Source of the DNA: VXOI01 sp965261945 | Lineage (GTDB): Bacteria; Chloroflexota; Dehalococcoidia; Lucifugimonadales; UBA3495 | Direction: 5' to 3' | Length of the DNA stretch: 64,000 nucleotides | Assembly (NCBI GenBank): GCA_965261945.1 | Contig: CBDHEF010000002.1 | Location: 1-64,000, forward strand | Shown: positions 8,714-18,555 of the stretch, in pieces | How positions within the stretch are numbered: the first letter of the stretch is position 1 | Layout: each line of letters begins with the position of its first letter | Notes under the pieces: model-generated | Database searches by the model: none | What the model was told of the DNA's origin: nothing | The model's input: the letters and a program-made list of their open reading frames with translations, nothing else | Program-made: the position numbers and the translations under genes

Positions 8714-9565
8714 CTAACCAACGTCGTCACGCGGCAATTGGCGCGTCAGGGGGGCGTAGGTTGTGTGTTCCGGAGCATCGGGCATGGGCACCAGCTGATA
8801 GCCCAGTTGCGCCGCCCGACGCTTTGCCGCGCGCAACGCCCGCTGCTGATATCGACGTTCGTAGTATTCGGCCCCGGCGTCCACGTACTCTTGACCGTAG
8901 CGCAGCATGGAATAGAAGATGCGAGCCAGCTTGTGGGCCGTGGCGGTGATGGCCTTGGGCCCGCCCATCTGTGCCTTCTTCCGGTGCAGGAAGGCGCCCA
9001 GGGCGCTGTCGGAGCGGTGCAGAGCGTTGGCCGCCAGACGTAAGGCCGCCGCCGCACGGTTGGCGCTGGGCTTGGTCTTGGAGCTCATGACCTTGCCGCC
9101 GGTGATGCGGTTGTTCGGGCTCAGCCCCAACCAGGATGCAAAGTGCTTCGCACTCGGCCATTTCGTCATGTCGGCGCCAATCTCACTCACCACCTTGAGC
9201 GCGGTGTAGGCATCCACACCGTCGATCTGGGTCAGGTCAACCCCCGTCATACGGTACAGGTGCGTCCAAACGTCGAAGCGCGGGGCGTTTCCTTTGCTGC
9301 GTCTCCGGCCGGAGACTTCGCCGCTGGAGGATCACCATTGCTGCGGTCCTCGAAACGCTCCAGCTGGGCTTCAATCTCCCGGTCGCACTCGGCAATCTTA
9401 TCCTGATAGAACCAGTACAGCTCCAGGGCCTGGTTCAGCTCGAAGATGTGCTCTTCCCGCCAGTGGCCCTGCAGCGACTTGGCAATGGTTGCCTCGTCGG
9501 CTTTGATCCTGGGATCGCGCAATTGCGCCAGTTGTCGCGGGTCCCGTTGGCCGTTCCATCATGTG
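8714..9565 (-). pseudogene. IS110-family transposase, 5'-truncated and frameshifted
   Basis: The C-terminal two thirds of an IS110/IS116/IS902 transposase. The upstream part carries a coiled segment (HWREEHIFELNQALELYWFY) and, after a frameshift near 9270, the transposase_20-type region TGVDLTQIDGVDAYTALKV with the WLGLSPNNRITGGK motif. The N-terminal DEDD catalytic domain is missing, so it is inactive. It abuts the IS1380 fragment at 8710, which suggests insertion of one element in another followed by erosion. Confidence 0.8.
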
Positions 9566-9573
9566 TCTCTTCT

Positions 9574-9597
9574 AAACCCCGCCGCTCAGGCGGGTTT
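9574..9597. terminator. Hairpin terminator below the 9705 gene
   Basis: AAACCC(C)GCC pairs with GGCGGGTTT around a short loop, with T residues on either side, so it could act in both directions. It separates the small membrane-protein gene from the IS relics. Confidence 0.6.
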
Positions 9598-9704
9598 CCT
9601 TTGGTCCGATAAGGTCCTCGTATCGGAGTTGCTTCCCCTCCGTATTACGGGCTATTATCCCCATTTGGTCGGCAGTGTCAATTGGTCACGCCGGAGTCTT
9701 GGTC

Positions 9705-10151
9705 CTATTCGTTGCGCGAAGCCTTCTGGATGTTTCCTGACTGGTTTACCCTGTCCTGTGTCGGTACCTCGGTTGTCACTGCCCGGAAGGCGTATACGAC
9801 CAGCACTCCGGGCATGGTCATCGCTAGTATGAGCTTGGCGTCCCCTTCGAAGATTCCCAGTGCTTCCGTTGCCATGAGTCCTAGGATGATGATCAGGGCT
9901 GCGCCGGTCATCTTGGCCCGGTTCGGCAGCGTGGTGAGCTTGGTGGTCCCAGCGAAGAGCGCGGCTGCGGCACTCGCCAGCATATAGGTGTATAGGCTGG
10001 GCGATGCCAGCGCGTGGACTTGGGCTGCTGTAGCGGCACCTGTGTCGGGCGCGGTCCAGTCTCTTGCCCAGGCCGCCCATGCTAGCGTGAAGGCTGCCCC
10101 GACCATGAGTTGGACCAGCGCGAATATGCCCAGCGGCTGTTTCGGCTTCAT
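9705..10151 (-). CDS. Small four-helix membrane protein
   Basis: 148 residues with four hydrophobic segments (~8-28, 53-70, 80-98, 106-124) and a polar C-terminal tail. The ATG at 10151 follows AAGGAG at ideal spacing and lies 32 bases from the -10 hexamer of promoter copy 5. The terminator at 9574-9597 is downstream, so it is a single-gene transcript. No known motif is visible; the architecture resembles small phage or plasmid membrane proteins of unknown role. Confidence 0.65.
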   Translation of the reverse strand: MKPKQPLGIFALVQLMVGAAFTLAWAAWARDWTAPDTGAATAAQVHALASPSLYTYMLASAAAALFAGTTKLTTLPNRAKMTGAALIIILGLMATEALGIFEGDAKLILAMTMPGVLVVYAFRAVTTEVPTQDRVNQSGNIQKASRNE

Positions 10152-10179
10152 GCGATTCTCCTTCCCTGCGATGCCCTAC

Positions 10180-10222
10180 AGGAATGGTAGCACCGGGCGG
10201 CCACGCGGTTTTTTGACGGGGG
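10180..10222 (-). promoter_or_regulatory. Shared promoter element, copy 5
   Basis: The most diverged copy: GTCAAA (TTTGAC on plus, 10212-10217), 22 bases, then TGCTACCAT with the hexamer at 10184-10189. The CGCCCGGTG core is intact. It drives the membrane-protein gene. Confidence 0.6.
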
Positions 10223-10418
10223 ATTGCGTATCGTCAGGGGCGGTGCGGACAGCCTCTGCGCGGCGGCACCGGCGAATTACGGGTTTCGGATTCCAGGATG
10301 CGCGATTCTGGGTCTCTCAGGAGATGCGGGAGGAGACTGCGGCACTGTTTCGGGCCGGGATTCATGTTCGCAATCGTCTCGATACAGGGTGGGTATGCAC
10401 AGAGCCGGAACAGGTGCG

Positions 10419-10736
10419 TTAGCGAGTGGCATTGCGGGTCAGGCGGTGCTTTTCGGCGCAGTCGGCGCAGCGGGTCTGTCCCAGCGTGGCCCTGTTGGGG
10501 CAGTCTCTACAGAGGCCCTGTTCCTTCCGGTCAAGGTGGCGTTGGGCTACCGCCTTTCGGTTGCGTTCCTTTCGTTCGTAGGGAGTGAGCGGGGCCTTTT
10601 GGGGCCCTTTCCCATTCGTTGGCTTGGCGGCTTTATCCTGATTTGTCGTGGACTTGGGTTTGGCGGGTCCTTCTTGGCTCTTGTCGGCTTTGGTCTCGAC
10701 TGCGGGCTTGTCGGAATAATGCCGGTTGACCGCCAT
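10419..10736 (-). CDS. Basic protein with C-terminal CxxC...CxxC zinc motif
   Basis: 105 residues: a Lys/Pro-rich disordered N-terminal half and a basic helix (YERKERNRKAVAQRHLDR), followed by CRDC and CADC pairs 11 residues apart (CRDCPNRATLGQTRCADCAE), a compact zinc knuckle. Similar basic-helix plus paired-CxxC sequences occur in phage and plasmid proteins, suggesting nucleic-acid binding, but I do not recognise a named family. It starts 31 bases below the degenerate terminal CRISPR repeat and is read in the same direction as the array, so array read-through could reach it. Confidence 0.5.
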   Translation of the reverse strand: MAVNRHYSDKPAVETKADKSQEGPAKPKSTTNQDKAAKPTNGKGPQKAPLTPYERKERNRKAVAQRHLDRKEQGLCRDCPNRATLGQTRCADCAEKHRLTRNATR

Positions 10737-10766
10737 GTGAAGGTCGAATTCAAACTCGAAGGTGTG

Positions 10767-13700
10767 CCCCCCTGCCCACTTGTGCGGGGGAACCCGGCCA
10801 GCCGGCTTCTCTACCTAATGGAATATCGGTCTATCCCCGCGTGTGCGGGGGAACCTTCCCCAGTGGCGTTGACGGCGCGAACTTGGACGGTCTATCCCCG
10901 CGTGTGCGGGGGAACCCCAATCGGGCGGCGCTGCTGACCGGAGGTAAAAGGTCTATCCCCGCGTGTGCGGGGGAACCTGGGCGCGGCGGGCTGAATCAAC
11001 AAGGGAGTCCGGTCTATCCCCGCGTGTGCGGGGGAACCATAATCTGGGGGGCGGCATCGGCGCTACAGGCGGGTCTATCCCCGCGTGTGCGGGGGAACCC
11101 CAAAAAACAACGGCCTTAAAACGGCTCTCAGCGGTCTATCCCCGCGTGTGCGGGGGAACCTCTTTGGAGTGGTCGCTCAGAGCTTTCTGCGCCGGTCTAT
11201 CCCCGCGTGTGCGGGGGAACCCCTTGCCGGACGCGGTAGGTTAGCGTAGCCATCGGTCTATCCCCGCGTGTGCGGGGGAACCTTGGAACAATGCCGGTTG
11301 GTATCAACTGAATCAGGTCTATCCCCGCGTGTGCGGGGGAACCTATCTATGCCTTCGCCAGTTTCCCTATCTATACGGTCTATCCCCGCGTGTGCGGGGG
11401 AACCGATGCCGACGGTACTCCGAGCGGCGACTCGAACGGTCTATCCCCGCGTGTGCGGGGGAACCCTGACGGATGACAATTCAAGGAATTACCCTGAAGG
11501 TCTATCCCCGCGTGTGCGGGGGAACCACATCGGTTAGGTCCAGTATCTGCCAAAGGGTAGGTCTATCCCCGCGTGTGCGGGGGAACCCCCATCGCCGCTT
11601 GTCCCACCCTCGATACCGTGGGTCTATCCCCGCGTGTGCGGGGGAACCCTACACAGTCAATACCAGCACCGGGGCATATACGGTCTATCCCCGCGTGTGC
11701 GGGGGAACCTTCAGATTCTCGTCTATGCCCCACAGCCGGTAAGGTCTATCCCCGCGTGTGCGGGGGAACCCGCTCCGTTGTCGTTGGCTGGAAACCAATA
11801 AACGGTCTATCCCCGCGTGTGCGGGGGAACCTCCGTCAGTCGAGCGGGGACAGTCCACCCGTTGGGTCTATCCCCGCGTGTGCGGGGGAACCCCAGCTGG
11901 GGCAGTTTTATATGTGGTGCTACTCGGTCTATCCCCGCGTGTGCGGGGGAACCAAGTTCGCCGAACTCCTGGTAAACATTGTCCGCGGGTCTATCCCCGC
12001 GTGTGCGGGGGAACCTTGTCCCACTACATTAACGAACAGATGCGAGAAGGTCTATCCCCGCGTGTGCGGGGGAACCTGCGGTAGGGTTGGGCGCCAACAA
12101 CGTGGTCCTGGTCTATCCCCGCGTGTGCGGGGGAACCCCGGGGCGGTCGGGCCAACCGGCGCACAGGGCAGGTCTATCCCCGCGTGTGCGGGGGAACCGT
12201 CTGCGCCGCCGAATCCCCCGATGGTGAGCAGGGTCTATCCCCGCGTGTGCGGGGGAACCCGGGTTGGTTTGCTGAACCATTTGGTTTCCCCCGGTCTATC
12301 CCCGCGTGTGCGGGGGAACCTGGTCGGGGTCAAACCGGCGCAACTGCCAGCCAGGTCTATCCCCGCGTGTGCGGGGGAACCCCGGACGCGGCTGGAAGAC
12401 CGGCTACGCAAAAGGGTCTATCCCCGCGTGTGCGGGGGAACCTGCCCCAGCAGTAGTCCGGCGGTTGAAAAGACGGGTCTATCCCCGCGTGTGCGGGGGA
12501 ACCCGCCAGCTCCACCTGTCCTGAAACGACGCCCCCGGTCTATCCCCGCGTGTGCGGGGGAACCTCCCTAACCTGGTCAATAGATACACCTAGGTCAGGT
12601 CTATCCCCGCGTGTGCGGGGGAACCGGGAGAAACATCATCAAGGGGATGGTGTTATCGGGTCTATCCCCGCGTGTGCGGGGGAACCGCCAATTACATAGC
12701 CGAGGGGGAACCGGCATACGGTCTATCCCCGCGTGTGCGGGGGAACCCCACAGGATGACAAAACCGCTGCCGGACCGCACGGTCTATCCCCGCGTGTGCG
12801 GGGGAACCGTGAAATTCACGGCCCCGCAGGTGCAGATAAACGGTCTATCCCCGCGTGTGCGGGGGAACCCACCGACAGCTCCAAAACAATCTGCTGAACT
12901 GCGGTCTATCCCCGCGTGTGCGGGGGAACCTCGGTTTTCTCTCTGAGCGAAGGGATAACAACGGGTCTATCCCCGCGTGTGCGGGGGAACCATCGACGAC
13001 GGCACAGACACCCCGCGCAAAATCGGTCTATCCCCGCGTGTGCGGGGGAACCTCCTCCCACGTGTCCAGCGAAGTCGTCGGATCAGGTCTATCCCCGCGT
13101 GTGCGGGGGAACCGGCCCGCCCAGCCGTCCCAACCCGCGAGCCGCGGGTCTATCCCCGCGTGTGCGGGGGAACCTCGTGCTTGTCCTCGCATTTGCCGAG
13201 CGTTTCGGGTCTATCCCCGCGTGTGCGGGGGAACCATTTCATCCTACAGGGAGCCGTAAAAGAGGCGGGGTCTATCCCCGCGTGTGCGGGGGAACCCCTC
13301 CGCCTTGTCGGGACCACCGAGCCGGAGAAGGTCTATCCCCGCGTGTGCGGGGGAACCAGTGGGGGCGGGCTTTGTAACCCGCCCCTTCTCGGTCTATCCC
13401 CGCGTGTGCGGGGGAACCAGCTTGAACGTCCGCGCCAGCAACAACGCTAACGGTCTATCCCCGCGTGTGCGGGGGAACCGACACCGAGGGCTGGCCGCCG
13501 GATCGCCGGTGGGGTCTATCCCCGCGTGTGCGGGGGAACCTCCAGCAGTTTTCATTTGTTGGAAAATGTTGACGGTCTATCCCCGCGTGTGCGGGGGAAC
13601 CCCTCTATAACACCGTCGACCTCTGCGGGCGCGGGGTCTATCCCCGCGTGTGCGGGGGAACCGCGGTTTATCCGGCCCCCAAGGGGCTCAGGGGAGGTCT

Positions 13701-16700
13701 ATCCCCGCGTGTGCGGGGGAACCACCTGGATCAGTCATATCACCCGGAGCGGCGGTGGTCTATCCCCGCGTGTGCGGGGGAACCCCCACTCTTTTCCTGA
13801 CACCTAGACCCTGTGTCGGTCTATCCCCGCGTGTGCGGGGGAACCCTGTGGCACCAGCAGGCCGTAGGTAAGCAACCCGGTCTATCCCCGCGTGTGCGGG
13901 GGAACCCTCATCGTCGGCGCCCTGCTGCCTATCATCGGCGGTCTATCCCCGCGTGTGCGGGGGAACCAGGGCAGCCTCGAGGGCGCAGTCCATACCGGAA
14001 GGTCTATCCCCGCGTGTGCGGGGGAACCCCCAGGACGCCCTTGACGCTGCCCAGGACGCCCGGTCTATCCCCGCGTGTGCGGGGGAACCCCCCCGCCGCC
14101 TCCCGCGCCGCCTCCCGCAACCGGTCTATCCCCGCGTGTGCGGGGGAACCGGGGCGTCGCGGTTGCGCGGTTTGGAGGTAACAGGTCTATCCCCGCGTGT
14201 GCGGGGGAACCGCCGCAGCGTTCCGTCCTGGAGCATCCCGTTGGGGTCTATCCCCGCGTGTGCGGGGGAACCATCTCCACGACCTCCCCGATCTGGACCT
14301 GCGAGGGTCTATCCCCGCGTGTGCGGGGGAACCCGCTTGCGGGGGGGCGTCGTCCCAGGGCGGCGGGGTCTATCCCCGCGTGTGCGGGGGAACCTCGGCT
14401 GCGGCGTCGAAGGCGACGGCGCGGGCAGGTCTATCCCCGCGTGTGCGGGGGAACCTCAGGTGAACCACTAGCGCGGCCTCGCCGGTGAGGTCTATCCCCG
14501 CGTGTGCGGGGGAACCTAGGTCCACGACGCCATTGGAGTCAGCCCGATAGGTCTATCCCCGCGTGTGCGGGGGAACCACCGTATCCACGCTATGCCCCGC
14601 CATGAGCATAGGTCTATCCCCGCGTGTGCGGGGGAACCTTCCGAGGGGAACCAATTGCCCGCTACAGGAGAGGTCTATCCCCGCGTGTGCGGGGGAACCC
14701 TCGTCAGCAGTCAATATCTCGCCGGGCAACGCGGTCTATCCCCGCGTGTGCGGGGGAACCTTGGTCTTGTGCTTGACATCGCAGCCGGTGGAGGGTCTAT
14801 CCCCGCGTGTGCGGGGAAACTTGGTCCTGTGCTTGACATCGCAGCCGGTCGAGGGTCTATCCCCGCGTGTGCGGGGGAACCCCCACCTCCCGGCGGCTGT
14901 CGGATACATGGACCGGTCTATCCCCGCGTGTGCGGGGGAACCTGAATCGGGCGCTATGGTAACAGACCCCCCGCCGGTCTATCCCCGCGTGTGCGGGGGA
15001 ACCCCCCTTGACTCGTCCGGCGCGGAAAACTGCGGGGGTCTATCCCCGCGTGTGCGGGGGAACCGCGCGGGCAGCGACGCGGGCGGCGGCGTCGGCGGGT
15101 CTATCCCCGCGTGTGCGGGGGAACCGCGTCGAAGGCAGCCAAATCGCTGACACGGGCGGGTCTATCCCCGCGTGTGCGGGGGAACCGCTTCGAAGTCCTC
15201 CTCGGAAGCGTCGCGGGAGGGTCTATCCCCGCGTGTGCGGGGGAACCGCCATTCGCAGGCGCGGCGTAGCGCCCGCAGAAGGTCTATCCCCGCGTGTGCG
15301 GGGGAACCCTCGTTATGCAAGGATTCGGGGTGGGAGTCGAAGGTCTATCCCCGCGTGTGCGGGGGAACCGGCCAGCCGGTCAACGACGAGTCCCCTACCA
15401 GCGGTCTATCCCCGCGTGTGCGGGGGAACCGGTTCTACCCCCACAAGATTCCGCTGGAAGAGCGGTCTATCCCCGCGTGTGCGGGGGAACCAAGTCCCAA
15501 TATATGTCCAGCAAATGGAGTTTCGGTCTATCCCCGCGTGTGCGGGGGAACCGGGGATAGCATGGAACAATGGATCGCCGATAACGGTCTATCCCCGCGT
15601 GTGCGGGGGAACCGTGCGGTACATGGTGGAGCAAGCCGGCCTGGACGGTCTATCCCCGCGTGTGCGGGGGAACCATCACCGCCCGTCAGCCCGGACAGTA
15701 GGAATAGGGTCTATCCCCGCGTGTGCGGGGGAACCTATTGAATTCGTAGTGTGTCATGGTCATTCTCCGGTCTATCCCCGCGTGTGCGGGGGAACCTATT
15801 CACGTACTACATGAGCAGCGCCTTCTACGGGTCTATCCCCGCGTGTGCGGGGGAACCCTGCGCGGCATGGCTGAGGATGAGCTTGCCGCCGGTCTATCCC
15901 CGCGTGTGCGGGGGAACCTTGATGTCTTGGTGACCGATGCCTAAGGCGAAGGGTCTATCCCCGCGTGTGCGGGGGAACCGTGAGGGTACCCCAGGCAGAC
16001 ACCACGAATATCGGTCTATCCCCGCGTGTGCGGGGGAACCGCAGCCGAGGGCGGGATCTTCACGCCGGAGAGCGGTCTATCCCCGCGTGTGCGGGGGAAC
16101 CGGTACGTCAACACCCTCGGCCAAGCCATGAAAAGGTCTATCCCCGCGTGTGCGGGGGAACCTTCAACGGGGAGCGCCGCAAGCTCGAAGCATTGGGTCT
16201 ATCCCCGCGTGTGCGGGGGAACCACTGTTTGCTCAAATTGCGCCGGGAAAATACCGGGTCTATCCCCGCGTGTGCGGGGGAACCCTGACCAGCGAGATCA
16301 TCCCGCTGGCCTCCAAGGGTCTATCCCCGCGTGTGCGGGGGAACCATACCCTGGCCATCAGTGTGCGGAATATCAGTGGGTCTATCCCCGCGTGTGCGGG
16401 GGAACCATGGTGTTGTCCGGGTCAAACAGGCCGTCGCGGGGTCTATCCCCGCGTGTGCGGGGGAACCGGCGTTTCCTGCCGCACTGTGTACAGGCTTTCG
16501 GGTCTATCCCCGCGTGTGCGGGGGAACCATACCGATGGCCACCCCTACCATCATCCGGCGCGGTCTATCCCCGCGTGTGCGGGGGAACCCCCAACTGGTC
16601 TTGGCCCAGTTCGAGACTTGCCGGTCTATCCCCGCGTGTGCGGGGGAACCCCCTGGCCAACCTGCTGGGTGGCGGGCGGCGCGGGTCTATCCCCGCGTGT

Positions 16701-17138
16701 GCGGGGGAACCACGGCGGGGCCCTGCGCGAGTCGTACCGCCAGCGGTCTATCCCCGCGTGTGCGGGGGAACCCTGTCCAGGTCGGAGCGCTGGGAGATGA
16801 AGTCCGGTCTATCCCCGCGTGTGCGGGGGAACCCTCCCAAGATATCGCCATTCGGGTCGCGCCGGTGGTCTATCCCCGCGTGTGCGGGGGAACCTCCAGG
16901 GCCTCGAGGCCGCGCTACAGCAGGACCGGTCTATCCCCGCGTGTGCGGGGGAACCCATAGTACACCTATGGATACGACCCGTCAACCCGGTCTATCCCCG
17001 CGTGTGCGGGGGAACCCTATCGAAGCAGCCCGAGACCGTGCGGAAGTGGGGTCTATCCCCGCGTGTGCGGGGGAACCATACACGGCCCGATAGTCGATCT
17101 GAACGGCGAGGGTCTATCCCCGCGTGTGCGGGGGAACC
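10767..17138 (-). CRISPR. Type I-E CRISPR array, 104 complete repeats plus one degenerate terminal repeat
   Basis: 28-base repeats with ~33-base spacers at a 61-base period. Complete repeats start at 10828 and the last at 17111, i.e. 103 periods apart. In transcript orientation (minus) each repeat begins GGTTCCCCC, has a CCCCGC/GCGGGG stem over ACAC and ends GATAGACC, matching the I-E consensus that leaves a crRNA 5' handle of the AUAGACC type. The leftmost copy (10767-10794) keeps only its last 14 bases on the plus strand, as expected at the old trailer end, so the leader is on the right next to cas2. Repeats are almost invariant; the copy at 14794 is an exception (27 bases). The first spacer base is variable, so it is not a fixed PAM-derived repeat base. 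Confidence 0.98.
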
Positions 17139-17191
17139 TCTTGCGCTGCCATAATATGTATTTAGGTATTTGATTTGGGAGCGGCCCCGTG
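17139..17191 (-). promoter_or_regulatory. CRISPR leader
   Basis: The 53 bases between the cas2 stop and the first repeat are A/T-rich, unlike their surroundings, and contain a good -10 box (TATTAT, minus strand) ~15 bases before the first repeat, but no clear -35. Position and composition make this the leader and pre-crRNA promoter; it is short for an I-E leader, so part may extend into cas2. Confidence 0.7.
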
Positions 17192-17479
17192 TCAGTGATA
17201 CTTGACCAGGTAGACGCCGTCGGCGTCCACTATCTCCTTTGGGGCCTCGCCCAGGGTGCGGATCCGCTGCTCGCCCACGGCGGCAGGGTCCCGCCAAGTC
17301 ATCACGATGGCGCCTTGCCCCAGTTCGTAGTACCACCGGGACACCACGTCCCAGATCCTCTCCCTTATTCCGCTGGTCATCTGTGGCGACGTGTACACCC
17401 CGGGCGCTATCTCCAGCATCGCCGATGCCAGGAACCCACGGTATCGCGCCTCCATATTGACGGTGACCACCACTGTCAT
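17192..17479 (-). CDS. cas2: CRISPR-associated endoribonuclease Cas2, I-E type
   Basis: 95 residues matching the I-E Cas2 form: a first strand (MTVVVTVNMEARYRGFLA), the APGVYTS segment and IRERIWDVVSRWYYELGQGA. In the Cas1-Cas2 integrase it bridges two Cas1 dimers and sets spacer length; its nuclease activity is not needed for that. It starts 3 bases after the cas1 stop and is the last gene of the operon, directly before the leader. There is no DnaQ fusion on this Cas2, but a separate DnaQ-like gene lies beside cas3. Confidence 0.95.
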   Translation of the reverse strand: MTVVVTVNMEARYRGFLASAMLEIAPGVYTSPQMTSGIRERIWDVVSRWYYELGQGAIVMTWRDPAAVGEQRIRTLGEAPKEIVDADGVYLVKYH

Positions 17480-17482
17480 ATT

Positions 17483-18427
17483 CTACTCCTCCTCCCATTC
17501 ACTCATGAGTGGTTTCTCCTCCTCGCCGGATGCGACCGCATCGGGCACAACCACATCGTCGAACAGGGTCTTGATGCGGTCTATCATCTTGGAAATCACC
17601 CGCTCGCTGCGCAGCCTTTCGCCGGTGGTGCGCCTGGTGTGCCGCTCAATGTCCAGCGCCGGGTTGTCCATCACCGCCCTGGCCGACTGAAATGCCGCGG
17701 GCAGCAGGACGGTATCCCGGAACAGGTCAGCAACGTCCAGTGCGAAGGCCTCGCCGCTGTGCTCGTGGATGAATCCCAGTTGAGGAATGGCTCCAACGGC
17801 GGTGACTGCGATCACCGCAGCGGAGGTGACGGCGACCGATGCGTGGTTGATGGCCTGGTTGGGGATGTCGGCCCACATCGGGTCACTGCGGTCGTAACGC
17901 CGTCTCTGCCACTGGATTCCGTAGCGTTGCGCCACGGTCTGGTAGGTTCGCTTCATCCGAGCGCCCTCGACTCCCCGCAGGGCCTCGATGCCCTGGTGAG
18001 GCAGGACCTCGCCCAGGCGCAGGGCGTACATCTTGCGGGCGATGGTGATGCGGCTGCCTTCGGCGTCGCCCCAAGCCCGCATCTGCTTGCGGGCTATTTC
18101 CGAGGTGTCGGGCATCAACGGCGGCGCAGTGTAGCACCGGACACCGTCCTCGCCCACGGCCACCAGCGCCGTGCCGTGCCGGGCCATCAGGCGCAGCGCG
18201 TCGTGGCTGACCGTCGAACCGGGACCCAGGAGAATCATGGAGAGGGTCTGGAAGGGTATGCCGTACTCTCCGCTCTCCAGGGAGCTGTCGGAGTCCGGCC
18301 CGGACTGGCGCTCGAAGCGCAGGGTGCCGTCCCGGACGGTGAGCGCACCCCGGGACAGCCACAACAGCCCGTGGCGGTCGGCGTGGGGAATGCGGGCTGT
18401 TTCCAGCCCCAAGCGGCCTTTCAGCAT
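17483..18427 (-). CDS. cas1: CRISPR integrase Cas1, I-E type
   Basis: 314 residues from ATG 18427, chosen over an upstream in-frame start at 18502 because GGGAGAGG precedes it and the family start (LKGRLGLETARIPHADRHGL) follows. The catalytic metal ligands appear as Glu in RGVEGARMKRTY, His in GFIHEHSGEAFALD and Asp in VADLFRD. It integrates new spacers at the leader end together with Cas2. The C-terminus is extended by an acidic tail (SGEEEKPLMSEWEEE). A lone CRISPR repeat stem-loop lies ~70 bases upstream of the start. Confidence 0.96.
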   Translation of the reverse strand: MLKGRLGLETARIPHADRHGLLWLSRGALTVRDGTLRFERQSGPDSDSSLESGEYGIPFQTLSMILLGPGSTVSHDALRLMARHGTALVAVGEDGVRCYTAPPLMPDTSEIARKQMRAWGDAEGSRITIARKMYALRLGEVLPHQGIEALRGVEGARMKRTYQTVAQRYGIQWQRRRYDRSDPMWADIPNQAINHASVAVTSAAVIAVTAVGAIPQLGFIHEHSGEAFALDVADLFRDTVLLPAAFQSARAVMDNPALDIERHTRRTTGERLRSERVISKMIDRIKTLFDDVVVPDAVASGEEEKPLMSEWEEE

Positions 18428-18497
18428 AGAGCCTCTCCCTTGTCTCTGCGTTTGCAGGGGATCCAGTTCCTTATTTCTGCCAGCATACTGCCCCAAG

Positions 18498-18523
18498 TCC
18501 AATCCCCGCGTGTGCGGGGGATA
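18498..18523 (-). repeat. Solitary CRISPR repeat in the cas6e-cas1 gap
   Basis: Twenty contiguous bases (18502-18521) are identical to the array repeat and keep the full CCCCGC/ACAC/GCGGGG stem-loop, in the same orientation as the array relative to transcription. The outer 5' and 3' bases have diverged. In the cas mRNA it would form a Cas6e-type hairpin between the interference genes and cas1-cas2. Confidence 0.9.
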
Positions 18524-18555
18524 AGGATTCTGTTGTTAAGGTGTGGAAGGCGCCG

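Noticed and set aside
10828..17138. Dozens of overlapping plus-strand ORFs rich in SIPACAGEP, YPRVCGGT and LSPRVRGN
   Set aside because: They are translations of the CRISPR repeats; the 61-base period and non-coding spacers explain them.
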